From contig NZ_JAGJEA010000008.1 of assembly GCF_018100805.1 (NCBI RefSeq), forward strand, positions 1 through 64,000: a DNA stretch of 64,000 bases, in the 5' to 3' direction. This DNA comes from Aquimarina sp. MMG016 (GTDB taxonomy: Bacteria; Bacteroidota; Bacteroidia; Flavobacteriales; Flavobacteriaceae). Shown piece after piece: positions 48,494 to 58,545 of this stretch. The notes below the pieces were generated by a model. It did not search any database, was not told the DNA's origin, and saw nothing but the letters and a program-made list of their open reading frames with translations. Positions within the stretch are counted from its first letter, which is position 1. Each line of letters opens with the position of its first letter. The position numbers and the translations under genes are program-made.

Positions 48494-51400
48494 ATGAATA
48501 AGTTATTTTTTATATCCCTATCTATACTTCTTATATTTTATTCTTGCAAAAAGGACTCAAACATAAAAAAGACACAAGAAAAAACTACAACAGAAAAAGT
48601 AAGTAATGCGTCTTCACAACAACATTTTATAAAAATTCCATCTTCAACCAGTAATTTGCATTTTAAAAATATAATTCTTGATACCATTTCTACAAAATCC
48701 AATTTATTCGATTTTGATTTCTTTTATAATGGTGCCGGAGTCGGTATTGAAGATATAAATAATGATGGCTTAAAGGATATATTTTTCTGCGGCAACCAAG
48801 TACCCAACAAACTCTATATTAACAAAGGAAATCTTATTTTTGAAGACATCTCGGCAACTGCAAATATCAACACGAATAAAAATTGGTCTAATGGAGTCAC
48901 CTTTGCAGATGTAAATAATGATGGTTGGATGGATATCTACATCTCTCAAGGAGGACCTAAAGATGAAAACTCCAGAAATAACTTGCTCCTTATTAATCAA
49001 AAAGATTTAACTTTTAAAGAAAAAGCTTCTGAATACGGATTAGACGATGCTGGCATAAGTACCCAGTCTGCTTTTTTTGATTTTGATAAAGATGGTGACT
49101 TAGATTGTATTGTAATGAATGAAAGTGAGTATTATGGACTAGATCCTAATACTTTTTATAACATTCTAAAAGATGAATCAAAACGAAATAAAAGTTCCAG
49201 TAATTTATACCAAAACACAAATGGGAGATTTGTAAACATTACAAAAAAGGCAGGCCTACTACAACCAAGTTTTGGATTGGGACTATGCATCAGTGACATT
49301 AATAATGATGGATGGCTAGATATCTACATAGCCAATGATTATTATGTTCCAGATGCTTTATATATCAATAACAAGAACAATACTTTTACGGATCAAATTA
49401 AAGAGTATACCAATCATGTATCATTTTATGGTATGGGCGTCGATATTGCTGATATAAACAACGATAATTTAAAGGATATTTTTGTTTTAGATATGGCTTC
49501 AAGTGATCACGTAAGATCAAAAACCTTAATGGCTTCTATGAATGTAAAAAAGTTTGATTTATTAATCAACAAACTTAATTTACACAATCAATACATGTTT
49601 AATTCATTACAACTGAATACTGGCAATAACAACTTTCATAATATCGCACAGCATACAGGGCTTTCTAAAACAGATTGGAGCTGGGCTGGACTCGTTTTTG
49701 ATTTTAATAATGACCAAAATGATGACATCTATGTAACTAATGGTTATAGAAAATATGCCCTTGACAATGATATCCGGACATTAATCTATAAGGCAAAAAA
49801 ATATTATAAAGGAAATGTCCCTTTGGAGGTAAAAAAAGAAATATACAACCGCTTACCCTCAGAAAAATTATCTAATATCCTTTTTAAAAACAATGGAGGG
49901 TTAAATTTTGAGAATATAACTTCTACAACACAACTTAATGAATTATCATTTTCTAACGGCGCAGCGTATTCGGACTTAGATAATGATGGTGACTTAGAAA
50001 TTGTTGTAAACAATATAGATGGAGAATCGTTTTTATATAAAAACATGAGTATAGAAAACAACCAAGGAAGCTTTTTAAAAATTAATACCACGGGAAGTAC
50101 ATCTGAAGATTTTGCAAAGGTTACACTATATTATGATGACATAGTAAAAACTAAAGAGTCTAAAAGAGTAAGAGGTTATTTATCTTCCATCGACAAAACC
50201 ATCCATTTTGGATTAGGAAAAATAACGTCTGTAGATAGCGTAAAAGTAAATTGGTTATCCGGAAAACAGGAAACATTATATAATATCAAAGCAAATACAA
50301 CAATTAACGTATCTGAAAAAAATGCTGTTTTCAAAAAAAAATCAGAACCCAAAAAACAACTTATTTCACTTAAAAAAACAAAGACCTCTATACGTTTTAA
50401 ACATATAGAAAACGATTACGACGATTTTGAAAACGAAATACTATTACCTTATAAACAATCCACATTAGGTCCCTATATCGCAAAAGGAGATGTAAATGGC
50501 GACAAAAAAGAGGATATATATATTGGTGGTGCTTCAGGGCAAGCAGGACAGTTGTTTATTCACTCCGCACAGGGTTTTAAAAAAAGTAACATTAACATAT
50601 TTACTAAGGATGCTAAATTCGAGGATATGGAAACCTTATTCTTCGATTTTGATTCTGATGGTGATAATGACATATACGTGGTAAGTGGAGGAAATGAATT
50701 TAAAGAAAATTCAAAATACCTAAAAGATAGATTATATATAAATGATGGAAATGCAAATTTCACAAAACATCCATTCTCTGAAAACAATCCGAGTTTTAGT
50801 GGAAAAACAATAACGAAAATCGATTTTGACAAAGATGGTGACCTTGACTTAATCCTTGGAAACAGGATCATATCCCAAAAATACCCTTTCCCAGAATCTT
50901 CTATAATATATGAGAACATCGATGGAACCTTTAAAAATGTGACAAAAGAAATTGCACCTTCCTTTGAAAATTTCGGAATTGTGAATAAAGTAATTGCTAC
51001 CGATTTTAATAATGATGGGTGGCAAGATTTTATTGCTGTGGGTGAATGGACTTCTATAGGAGTATTCAAAAATGTTCAAGGAAAATTCACAGATATTTCA
51101 AATAAAAGTAGTTTGGAGAACGAAAAAGGCTGGTGGTTTTCTATTACTGAAACTGATGTGAATAATGATGGTAATAAAGATTATATTATTGGAAACGTTG
51201 GCTTGAATTTTAAGTTTAAGGCAACCAAGCAAAAGCCTCTGCGTGTTTATGCAGATGATTTCGACTCAAATGGAACTCATGATATAGTATTAAGCTATAA
51301 ATACAAAGGAAACTTTGTTCCCGCTAGAGGACGTGAATGTTCGTCACAACAAATGCCATTTATAGCAAAAAAAATCCCTACATATCAAGAGTTTGCCAAT

Positions 51401-51862
51401 GCAGATTTAGAAAAAATATATGGTAATAAAATTAATACGGCATACCAAAGGGAAGCAAACGAATTTAACTCCATTCTTCTTTTAAACAAGGGCAATGATG
51501 GTTTTGAGAAAATAGTCTTGCCAAAAATGGCTCAAACCATACCTATTTTGGATAGCGAGCCATTTGACTTTAATTCAGATGGCTATGAAGATATAATTGT
51601 TGTTGGAACTATCTATAATACAGAAGTAGAAACTCCGCGTCTTGATAATGCATTTGGATTGGTATTGCTTTCAAATAAAAAAAACGGATACAATGTTCTC
51701 GGACCGGATAAAACAGGCTTTTATATTGATGGCAATGCAAAATCTGTTGAATTAATATCAAAGAAAAATAAAGAATTCTTACTAGTTGGCATGAACAATG
51801 CAGATATCGAAACCTTTCAACTTACATCATATACACTACCAACAGAACCTAAAATACCTTAA
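48494..51862 (+). CDS. FG-GAP/VCBS-repeat lipoprotein with ASPIC/UnbV domain
   Basis: This 1122-residue protein has a lipoprotein signal (LLIFYSC, Cys18). I count about 14 calcium-loop motifs of the DxNxDGxxD type, for example DINNDGLKD, DVNNDGWMD, DFDKDGDLD and DFNSDGYED, in two blocks (about 85-500 and 650-1035), as in beta-propellers. Between them, at about 515-610, lies an ASPIC/UnbV domain (SKRVRGYLSSIDKTIHFGLG, VKVNWLSGKQETL). This two-block design is common in Bacteroidota beside SusCD genes. A role in calcium-dependent surface binding is likely; the ligand is unknown. Confidence 0.92.
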   Translation: MNKLFFISLSILLIFYSCKKDSNIKKTQEKTTTEKVSNASSQQHFIKIPSSTSNLHFKNIILDTISTKSNLFDFDFFYNGAGVGIEDINNDGLKDIFFCGNQVPNKLYINKGNLIFEDISATANINTNKNWSNGVTFADVNNDGWMDIYISQGGPKDENSRNNLLLINQKDLTFKEKASEYGLDDAGISTQSAFFDFDKDGDLDCIVMNESEYYGLDPNTFYNILKDESKRNKSSSNLYQNTNGRFVNITKKAGLLQPSFGLGLCISDINNDGWLDIYIANDYYVPDALYINNKNNTFTDQIKEYTNHVSFYGMGVDIADINNDNLKDIFVLDMASSDHVRSKTLMASMNVKKFDLLINKLNLHNQYMFNSLQLNTGNNNFHNIAQHTGLSKTDWSWAGLVFDFNNDQNDDIYVTNGYRKYALDNDIRTLIYKAKKYYKGNVPLEVKKEIYNRLPSEKLSNILFKNNGGLNFENITSTTQLNELSFSNGAAYSDLDNDGDLEIVVNNIDGESFLYKNMSIENNQGSFLKINTTGSTSEDFAKVTLYYDDIVKTKESKRVRGYLSSIDKTIHFGLGKITSVDSVKVNWLSGKQETLYNIKANTTINVSEKNAVFKKKSEPKKQLISLKKTKTSIRFKHIENDYDDFENEILLPYKQSTLGPYIAKGDVNGDKKEDIYIGGASGQAGQLFIHSAQGFKKSNINIFTKDAKFEDMETLFFDFDSDGDNDIYVVSGGNEFKENSKYLKDRLYINDGNANFTKHPFSENNPSFSGKTITKIDFDKDGDLDLILGNRIISQKYPFPESSIIYENIDGTFKNVTKEIAPSFENFGIVNKVIATDFNNDGWQDFIAVGEWTSIGVFKNVQGKFTDISNKSSLENEKGWWFSITETDVNNDGNKDYIIGNVGLNFKFKATKQKPLRVYADDFDSNGTHDIVLSYKYKGNFVPARGRECSSQQMPFIAKKIPTYQEFANADLEKIYGNKINTAYQREANEFNSILLLNKGNDGFEKIVLPKMAQTIPILDSEPFDFNSDGYEDIIVVGTIYNTEVETPRLDNAFGLVLLSNKKNGYNVLGPDKTGFYIDGNAKSVELISKKNKEFLLVGMNNADIETFQLTSYTLPTEPKIP

Positions 51863-51918
51863 CTTTATAAATCTTAATATATAGTATATCTAAAAAAACA
51901 ACCACAAATTATTATGTC

Positions 51919-52650
51919 ATGAAAAACTCACTTATTATTACCGTAGTATTTTTTTTTGTAATTGGTTGTATGCACGCTCAAAACCTAACATCAACCGACT
52001 TTAATAGTGGTGCAGCCGGACGACCAATAAAGTTTAACAATTTCAGAGCCCAAGCCGCAATTCTTAGCGGAAGCTTTGCTTCTATTAATTCACCTGGAAA
52101 CTCAAGCCTAACGGATGGTTCTGTATACTTATTTGATACTTGGAAAAATAAAACCATCATAAAACTGAATGAGAAAAGCTACACCTTCTCCAATTTTAAT
52201 TTTAATATTAAGAAAGAAGAGTTCATGTCACAAATTGAAGGAGATTCTCTTTATATTTTTGATTTTAAAACTATCGATAAAGTTATAGTAAACGGGAAAG
52301 AATTTAAGTCCTTTTTTGATCCTGCTGAAGGAACAAATAAAATATTTCAGGTAATTTATGAAAACAACGATTTTTCAATTCTAAAAAGATATTCTTTAAA
52401 AATCATTGAAGGTTCTCCTGACCCCATGCTAAATCGTAGCAAAAACAAAATCATGAAAATGGAAACTTATTTTATGATGAAGGGCACTAGGTTTACTCCT
52501 TTTAAATTAAAAAAGAAATTTATCACCAAATTAATTGAAAAAAATATAACTACTAAAGCAATAGACAAATACATTAAATCAAACAATCTCTCTTATAAAA
52601 ATGAAAATGATTTAAAAAAGATATTTGATTATAGTTATAAAACAAAATAG
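51919..52650 (+). CDS. Exported protein of unknown function
   Basis: This 243-residue protein starts at ATG 51919 with a signal peptide ending CMHAQ. I do not recognise a family. The mature part has a Gly/Ser-rich start (DFNSGAAGRPIKFNNFRAQ), a central beta region with WKNKTIIKLNEKSYTFSNFN and a Lys-rich helical C-terminus (FITKLIEKNITTKAIDKYIK). It lies 56 bases after the FG-GAP lipoprotein on the same strand, so they may be co-transcribed. Confidence 0.8.
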   Translation: MKNSLIITVVFFFVIGCMHAQNLTSTDFNSGAAGRPIKFNNFRAQAAILSGSFASINSPGNSSLTDGSVYLFDTWKNKTIIKLNEKSYTFSNFNFNIKKEEFMSQIEGDSLYIFDFKTIDKVIVNGKEFKSFFDPAEGTNKIFQVIYENNDFSILKRYSLKIIEGSPDPMLNRSKNKIMKMETYFMMKGTRFTPFKLKKKFITKLIEKNITTKAIDKYIKSNNLSYKNENDLKKIFDYSYKTK

Positions 52651-53027
52651 TTTTCTTCAACAAATAACTGAAAATTGCCTGTTGATCATCTATACCAGTG
52701 TATTTACATATTTTTAAATAAGATTAGAATATGTGAAAATCAAAAAAATTAAATAGCTTTATATTATATTTAAAACTAATCTATCCATCATCATAGAATA
52801 CCATCCTAAAAGCCAATAATTTACCGCATCTTTTACAACAACATTTCATCACAAAAAAGACAGCTTCGTTAAATCTGTAAAACTGTTTTTTTAAGTTAAA
52901 AAGATCAAATAATATTATTTGAAAAACAGATTCAAAACCTCGAAAACCCAGTACTATAACGTTGTAGTGATGTTTTACATTTTTTTAACACCTCAAAAAC
53001 AATAATTAAAATTTTAATAACAAAAAG
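52651..53027. other. AT-rich intergenic region before the second susC
   Basis: About 380 bases with no coding frame, RNA gene, strong hairpin or clear terminator that I can see. The susC promoter begins at its right end. Confidence 0.5.
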
Positions 53028-53072
53028 TTGTTTTATAAAGATATTATTATCATTTTTGGAGCTGGCTAATTC
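53028..53072 (+). promoter_or_regulatory. Promoter and GGCTAATTC leader of the second susC
   Basis: TTG at 53028-53030, 20 bases, then CATTTTTG at 53051-53058 (one mismatch to TAnnTTTG). Five bases later comes GGCTAATTC (53064-53072), then the ATG at 53087. The layout copies that of the first susC. Confidence 0.65.
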
Positions 53073-53086
53073 AAATAAATCGTAAA

Positions 53087-56000
53087 ATGAGAACAAAGTT
53101 TAGTGGAATTTTAACGCTATTTCTAGCGTTTGTTGTGCAGATTACTTTTGCACAAGAAAAAACAATCTCAGGTAATGTAACCGATGACAAAGGGTTACCA
53201 TTGCCAGGAGTAAACATTGTTGTGAAAAACACAGCAACAGGTACGCAATCCGATTTTGATGGTAACTTTACTATCAAAGCAAACAAAGGTGCAGTATTAT
53301 CATTTAGTTATGTAGGTTTTTCTACTAAAGATATTGTAGTTGGAGATAATGATACTGTAAGTTTACAATTAGTACCAGATGCTTCGGAACTTGAAGAGGT
53401 AGTTGTAACAGCTTTAGGTATTGAACGTTCTGCAAGATCCTTAGGTTATGCTGTATCTACTATTAAATCTGATGATCTTAATGAAGTAAGAGAAACCAAC
53501 TTACTTGGCGCATTACAGGGTAAAACATCCGGTGTAGTAATTCAAAATCAAAGTGGTAACGTTGGTGGTTCTACTAGAATATTAATTCGTGGTATATCAA
53601 CTTTACAAGGTAATCAACAGCCTTTATTTGTAGTTGATGGTGTGCCGATTTCTAATCAAAACGTTGCAACTGGATCTAGAATTACTGGAGGATTTGACTT
53701 TGGTAACAGAGCACAAGATATTAACCCTGATGACATTGAGAGTATTTCTGTACTTAAAGGTGCATCAGCAGCTGCCTTATATGGATCTAGAGCATCAGGT
53801 GGTGTAATTGTAATAACTACAAAAAAGGGGAAACAAGGTCAAAAAGCTAGTATTAGCTTTAACACAAGTCTTAGATTTGACAATGCATTAAGACTACCTG
53901 ATTTTCAAAATCAATTTGTAAGTGGTGATGATGGTGTTTATGATTTTGCCGTTCCTAATGGAGAGCAGACTACTGCTGGTTGGGGACCTTCTATCAATGA
54001 TCCTTCAATAGCTGGACAAACTTTTGAGAATTTGAGAGGACAACAAGTTCCTTTTAGAATTTTTGAAGATGGTGTTGAAGATTTTTATAATACAGGATCA
54101 ACATCTATTAATAGTTTAACTGTATCGGGAGCTTCTCAAAATGGAGATGACTATAGATTAAGTCTTGCTTATACTGATCAAAAGGGTATTATTCCTAATT
54201 CTGCGTTAAACAGAACTAACTTAGGTCTTAATGCCGGAAAAGCATTTAACGATAAATTAAGCTCTAGATTTAGTGTGAATTATGTTAGAACAAATACAAG
54301 AGGTACTGCTGCCGCGGGAGCAAATGACCCTAACGTATTAACCAATATAATTAATGGTCTATCGAGAATAACTGACTTTTCATTATTCGATCCAGAAGTT
54401 GATGAATTTGGCAATCAAATAAATGACCCAGGAGGTCAGTCGAATAACCCGCTTTTCATTGCTCGTCAAAATGCTACTGAAACTACTGTTCAGCGTTTCT
54501 TTGGTAATGCTTCATTACAGTACAGACCTTTTGAAAGTTTTGACATCTTAGGTAGAGCTGGATATGATACATATACAGATACTCGTCTAATTCATAATAG
54601 TATTGGTACTATTGGTCAATTACGAGGTAATTATACTGATGATTTCATAAACAATAGAGAGGTTACATTAGATCTTATTGCTACTTACGACAAAGCATTA
54701 GGTCAAAATTTCAACCTTACACTTAGAGGTGGTACACAATGGAATGAACGTGTTTTTGAGCGTATTGGAAATACAGGTCAAAACCTAACGGTTCCAGAAT
54801 TATTTGATCCAGGTAATGCTGAAGTAAACAGCCCTTTTAAAGATTTTGCTTTAAGAAGAATTTTTGGAGCTTTTGGAGATCTAACTATAGATTATAAAAA
54901 TTGGTTAATACTAAATGCTACTGGTAGAAATGATTGGTCATCTACTTTACCTGAGAGCAATAATAGCTTCTTTTACCCTTCTGTTGCTTTAAGTTTTGTC
55001 TTCTCAGACGCTTTAAACATTCAAAGTGACTTCCTAAGCTACGGTAAATTAAGAGGAAGTTGGGCAAATGTAGGAGTTGATACAGGAGCATACCTTCTTG
55101 ATTTTACTTTTAATCCGGACACTGGATTTTTCCAGCAGTTTGGTCAAGGTGGAACATATCCATTTGGAGGTGCTTTAGCATTTAACTCAGATGGTCTATT
55201 GGCTGATCAGGATCTAAAACCTGAAAACCAAGAAAACTTTGAAATAGGTTTAGAAGTAGGATTATTTAATAACAGGTTATTAATAGATGCTACCTATTAT
55301 GAAAACTTTACAGAGGATCAGATTTTACAAGTACCTACTCCACAAACTTCTGGTTTTGGAAACTTCTTGACCAATGTTGGACAAATAAGTAATAAAGGTG
55401 TTGAGATACAACTTAATGCTAAGGTTATTAAATCTGAAGATTTTAGTTGGGATGTTGATTACAATTTCACTACTAATCAATTCAATGTCGATGACTTAGG
55501 AGAATTACCAGGTGGTGCTCTAAATTTAGCAACTGGATTTAATGGTATTGCAATTAGAGCAGTTGAAGGAGAAGATTTACAACTTTTCGGTCCTCGCTGG
55601 TTAAGAGCTACAGATGCTAATGGAAATGACATAGAAGATCAGATCTTAGTAGATGCTAATGGTATCCGTCAAGTAGGTCAGTCTGCAGAATTAGGAAGCA
55701 TATTCCCTGATTATACTATGGGTATTACTTCTACTTTTAGATATAAAGGATGGAGACTATCAACTACTTTTGATTATAGAGAAGGTGGTAAGGTATTCTC
55801 AAACACTGTTGGTCAATTAAGAAGAACCGGATTAGCTGAAGAAACAGCAGTAAATAATCGTGAGGTTTTTGTTGATCCAAATACATTCCAGTTGGATGCT
55901 TCAGGTGCAGTTGTTCCAAACACTACTCCTGTTTCTAGTGTTCAGGATTACTGGGGAGGTTTTTCAAATGCTAGTGTTGTAGAAGGAAATGTTTTTGACG

Positions 56001-56248
56001 CTACTTTTATTAAATGGAGAGAAATAAGCTTGGCATATACATTCTCTGATAAGATTCTTCAAAACACTCCTATAAAGTCTTTACAAATTGCTTTAGAAGG
56101 ACGTAATCTTGCAATCTTTAATACTGATGTTCCACATATTGATCCAGAAGCTGGTTTAGGTGGTTCTGCAAGTAACTTGCAAGGTATAGAAAGAGGTGGT
56201 GTACCTTCTACTAGAAGTTTTGGATTTAACATACAAGCAAATTTTTAA
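53087..56248 (+). CDS. SusC/RagA-type TonB-linked outer-membrane transporter
   Basis: This 1053-residue protein starts at ATG 53087 (MRTKFSGILT). Domains: signal peptide ending ITFAQ, carboxypeptidase-like regulatory domain (about 24-105, ISGNVTDDKGLPLPGVNIVV, FSYVGF), plug (about 110-240, with LQGKTSGVVIQNQSG, RILIRGISTL, PLFVVDGVPI and LKGASAAALYGSRASGGVIV) and barrel ending FGFNIQANF. It is a paralogue of the transporter at 42.3 kb, with its own SusD partner one base downstream. The substrate is unknown; no CAZyme is adjacent. Confidence 0.95.
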   Translation: MRTKFSGILTLFLAFVVQITFAQEKTISGNVTDDKGLPLPGVNIVVKNTATGTQSDFDGNFTIKANKGAVLSFSYVGFSTKDIVVGDNDTVSLQLVPDASELEEVVVTALGIERSARSLGYAVSTIKSDDLNEVRETNLLGALQGKTSGVVIQNQSGNVGGSTRILIRGISTLQGNQQPLFVVDGVPISNQNVATGSRITGGFDFGNRAQDINPDDIESISVLKGASAAALYGSRASGGVIVITTKKGKQGQKASISFNTSLRFDNALRLPDFQNQFVSGDDGVYDFAVPNGEQTTAGWGPSINDPSIAGQTFENLRGQQVPFRIFEDGVEDFYNTGSTSINSLTVSGASQNGDDYRLSLAYTDQKGIIPNSALNRTNLGLNAGKAFNDKLSSRFSVNYVRTNTRGTAAAGANDPNVLTNIINGLSRITDFSLFDPEVDEFGNQINDPGGQSNNPLFIARQNATETTVQRFFGNASLQYRPFESFDILGRAGYDTYTDTRLIHNSIGTIGQLRGNYTDDFINNREVTLDLIATYDKALGQNFNLTLRGGTQWNERVFERIGNTGQNLTVPELFDPGNAEVNSPFKDFALRRIFGAFGDLTIDYKNWLILNATGRNDWSSTLPESNNSFFYPSVALSFVFSDALNIQSDFLSYGKLRGSWANVGVDTGAYLLDFTFNPDTGFFQQFGQGGTYPFGGALAFNSDGLLADQDLKPENQENFEIGLEVGLFNNRLLIDATYYENFTEDQILQVPTPQTSGFGNFLTNVGQISNKGVEIQLNAKVIKSEDFSWDVDYNFTTNQFNVDDLGELPGGALNLATGFNGIAIRAVEGEDLQLFGPRWLRATDANGNDIEDQILVDANGIRQVGQSAELGSIFPDYTMGITSTFRYKGWRLSTTFDYREGGKVFSNTVGQLRRTGLAEETAVNNREVFVDPNTFQLDASGAVVPNTTPVSSVQDYWGGFSNASVVEGNVFDATFIKWREISLAYTFSDKILQNTPIKSLQIALEGRNLAIFNTDVPHIDPEAGLGGSASNLQGIERGGVPSTRSFGFNIQANF

Positions 56249-56249
56249 A

Positions 56250-57710
56250 ATGAAAAAGATGAAAAATATTCTTATAAATAAGATTGGTATATTCTTCTTA
56301 GCTGCTTCTACACTGTTTCTATCTGGGTGTGAAGGCTCGATAGAAGGTATTAACTCTGACCCGCTTGCAGCTTTAGATATAGACCCTGCTCTATTAATGC
56401 CGCAAGTATTATTAGGTGGTATAACAGCAAATAGAACTGTTGAACAATTTCAAATGAGTACTCATTCGCAGCATTGGTCGTTTTCTGCAGCATTTGGTGT
56501 ATTCGTAAACCCGGAAAGAGGTACTGTTGGACCAAATACTACAAACAATATTTGGGTAGGTAACTATACTACTGGTTTGAGAAACTTACAACAGATGAGA
56601 CTTCTTACTGAAGAAAACAACCCTTCAGCTACTAATATAATTGGACAAGCAAAGGTATTAGAAGCTTTTATATATCTTAATCTTACTCAGATATTTGGTT
56701 CTGTACCATTTAGTGAAGCAATCCAAGTAAATGACTTCCCGAATCCTAATTTCGATAGTCAGGAAGATATCCTAAGAGGTATTCCAGATCTAATCGATGA
56801 AGCTATTGCTGCTTTATCATCGGATACTGATATCATTGGGGCTCCTGCAGATTTGATATATGGTGGAGACAGAGAAAGTTGGGTACGTTTTGGAAATTCT
56901 ATCAAATTAAAAGCTTTAATGCTTATTGCTAATGTTGATCCAGCTTCAGTTCAAACTCAATTACAAGAAGTTGCAAGTCAACCATTAATTACTACTAATG
57001 CATTCGAGGCTAAATTAGACTATTTAGATGTTGCGGGTAATCAAAACCCTATATACACATTAATTGTACAATTTGCTGGAGGTGATCAAGATTTTTATTC
57101 TGGTGGATCAACTCTTATAAGCCTTATGAATAATAATAATGACCCTAGAAGAGCTGCTTATTTTGATGAAATAACTTCTGGTGGTTATGTAGGGCAACCT
57201 CAAGGAGAATTTCTTCTAGACAGAGATCAGTTTTCACAAGTTTCTTTGGATGTTATTCGTCCTGAGTTACCGGATAGATATATAACTGCACCTGAGGTTA
57301 ATTTTTATTTAGCAGAAGCTGCATTATTAGGATGGATTAGCGGTGATGCTAATGCTTTTTATCAAGCTGGTGTACAAGCATCTCTTGGACGATATGATGG
57401 TCTTGCAAATGCAGTTCCACAAGCGGATAAAGACACATATATGGCATCAGCAAGAGGTTCTATCAGTGGAGATTCTCAGGCTGATGCGTTAAGAAAAATT
57501 CATGAAGAGCATTATGTTGCAGATTTTATGAGACATATGGAATCTTGGACTACTATTAGACGAAATAGAGTTCCAGCTTATGAAGCTATTGACGGTACAG
57601 TCTTAACAGATAACATTCGTAGATACCAAGTACCTCTAAGTGAGCTTACTTCGAATCCGAATGCTCCCGATTTAGTTCCATTTATCACACCAATGTTTTT
57701 TGAAAAGTAA
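56250..57710 (+). CDS. SusD-like surface lipoprotein
   Basis: This 486-residue protein starts at ATG 56250 (MKKMKNILIN), one base after the susC stop; an in-frame TTG at 56196 inside susC is rejected. The signal ends LFLSGC. SusD-like_2 marks: GINSDPLAALDIDPALLMPQ, QAKVLEAFIYLNLTQIFGSV (the usual helix followed by P-F), ESWVRFGNSIKLKALMLIAN, and APEVNFYLAEAALLGW. It pairs with the SusC upstream as lid and binding protein. A terminator follows 36 bases after the stop. Confidence 0.93.
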   Translation: MKKMKNILINKIGIFFLAASTLFLSGCEGSIEGINSDPLAALDIDPALLMPQVLLGGITANRTVEQFQMSTHSQHWSFSAAFGVFVNPERGTVGPNTTNNIWVGNYTTGLRNLQQMRLLTEENNPSATNIIGQAKVLEAFIYLNLTQIFGSVPFSEAIQVNDFPNPNFDSQEDILRGIPDLIDEAIAALSSDTDIIGAPADLIYGGDRESWVRFGNSIKLKALMLIANVDPASVQTQLQEVASQPLITTNAFEAKLDYLDVAGNQNPIYTLIVQFAGGDQDFYSGGSTLISLMNNNNDPRRAAYFDEITSGGYVGQPQGEFLLDRDQFSQVSLDVIRPELPDRYITAPEVNFYLAEAALLGWISGDANAFYQAGVQASLGRYDGLANAVPQADKDTYMASARGSISGDSQADALRKIHEEHYVADFMRHMESWTTIRRNRVPAYEAIDGTVLTDNIRRYQVPLSELTSNPNAPDLVPFITPMFFEK

Positions 57711-57746
57711 GACCAAAAGTATTATTTACTTTTAACTTATAATTGT

Positions 57747-57776
57747 ACAACCCTCTGAAAATTTTCAGAGGGTTGT
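57747..57776 (+). terminator. Terminator of the second SusCD operon
   Basis: Perfect 15-bp arms (ACAACCCTCTGAAAA 57747-57761 and its complement 57762-57776) are followed by TCTTTTTATA. The stem ends only 12 bases before the rlmB promoter box. Confidence 0.92.
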
Positions 57777-57788
57777 TCTTTTTATATA

Positions 57789-57796
57789 TATCTTTG
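57789..57796 (+). promoter_or_regulatory. -7 box of rlmB, six bases before the ATG
   Basis: TATCTTTG matches TAnnTTTG exactly. Only six bases (CCAACT) separate it from the ATG at 57803, so the transcript would begin at or next to the start codon (leaderless). A TTG at 57773 is only 13 bases upstream, so the -33 element is weak. Confidence 0.55.
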
Positions 57797-57802
57797 CCAA
57801 CT

Positions 57803-58537
57803 ATGAAAGGAGAAAACCAAATTTTTGGAATAAGAGCAGTTATCGAAGCAATACGATCTGGGAAAACAATGGATAAGCTATTTATCCAAAAAGGATTACA
57901 GGGAGAACTTGCCAGAGAGTTAAGTACAATTATAAAAAAAGAAGGAATTAGTTTCTCGTACGTTCCTGTTGAAAAACTAAACAGACTGACACGTAAAAAC
58001 CACCAAGGTGTTGTCGCATTAACATCTCCTATCGAATTTCATGATCTTGAAAATTTAGTATTACAAGTAGTAGAATCCGGAGAAACTCCCTTATTCTTAA
58101 TTCTAGATCAATTATCTGATGTCCGTAATTTTGGAGCAATTATTAGAACAGCAGAATGCACTGGGGTTCATGGTATCATTATTCAGAAAAAAGGTGGGGC
58201 ACCGGTTAGTGCTGATACTGTAAAAACTTCTGCGGGAGCCATATTTAAAATTCCTATCTGCAAAGTGGATCATATCAAAGATGCTTTATTTTATCTTCAA
58301 GGATCAGGAATACAAATCATTGCTGCCACCGAAAAAGCTTCAGGAAATATATACGATCTAGATTTAACGATTCCGTCTGCTATAATTATGGGAAGTGAAG
58401 GTAAAGGAATATCCAACTCTGTTCTAAAACTAGTTGACCAACAGGCTAAACTACCTATGTATGGAGAAATAGCTTCTCTTAATGTTTCTGTCGCTTGTGG
58501 AGTATTTCTTTACGAAACGATAAGACAAAGATTATAA
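57803..58537 (+). CDS. rlmB: 23S rRNA 2'-O-ribose methyltransferase (RlmB/TrmH family)
   Basis: This 244-residue SpoU-class enzyme starts at ATG 57803 (MKGENQIFGI). The N-terminal substrate-binding domain (about 1-75) is followed by the knotted SPOUT domain with motif 1 DQLSDVRNFGAIIRTAE, motif 2 IIMGSEGKGIS and motif 3 LPMYGEIASLNVSVACGVFL. RlmB methylates G2251 of 23S rRNA; that precise target is by family. It converges on the rhomboid gene with 8 bases between stops. Confidence 0.93.
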   Translation: MKGENQIFGIRAVIEAIRSGKTMDKLFIQKGLQGELARELSTIIKKEGISFSYVPVEKLNRLTRKNHQGVVALTSPIEFHDLENLVLQVVESGETPLFLILDQLSDVRNFGAIIRTAECTGVHGIIIQKKGGAPVSADTVKTSAGAIFKIPICKVDHIKDALFYLQGSGIQIIAATEKASGNIYDLDLTIPSAIIMGSEGKGISNSVLKLVDQQAKLPMYGEIASLNVSVACGVFLYETIRQRL

Positions 58538-58545
58538 TTAGTTGA

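Noticed and set aside
50560..51069. A 169-residue minus-strand frame inside the FG-GAP lipoprotein gene
   Set aside because: Repetitive calcium-loop codons leave the opposite strand open; the translation shows no family features.
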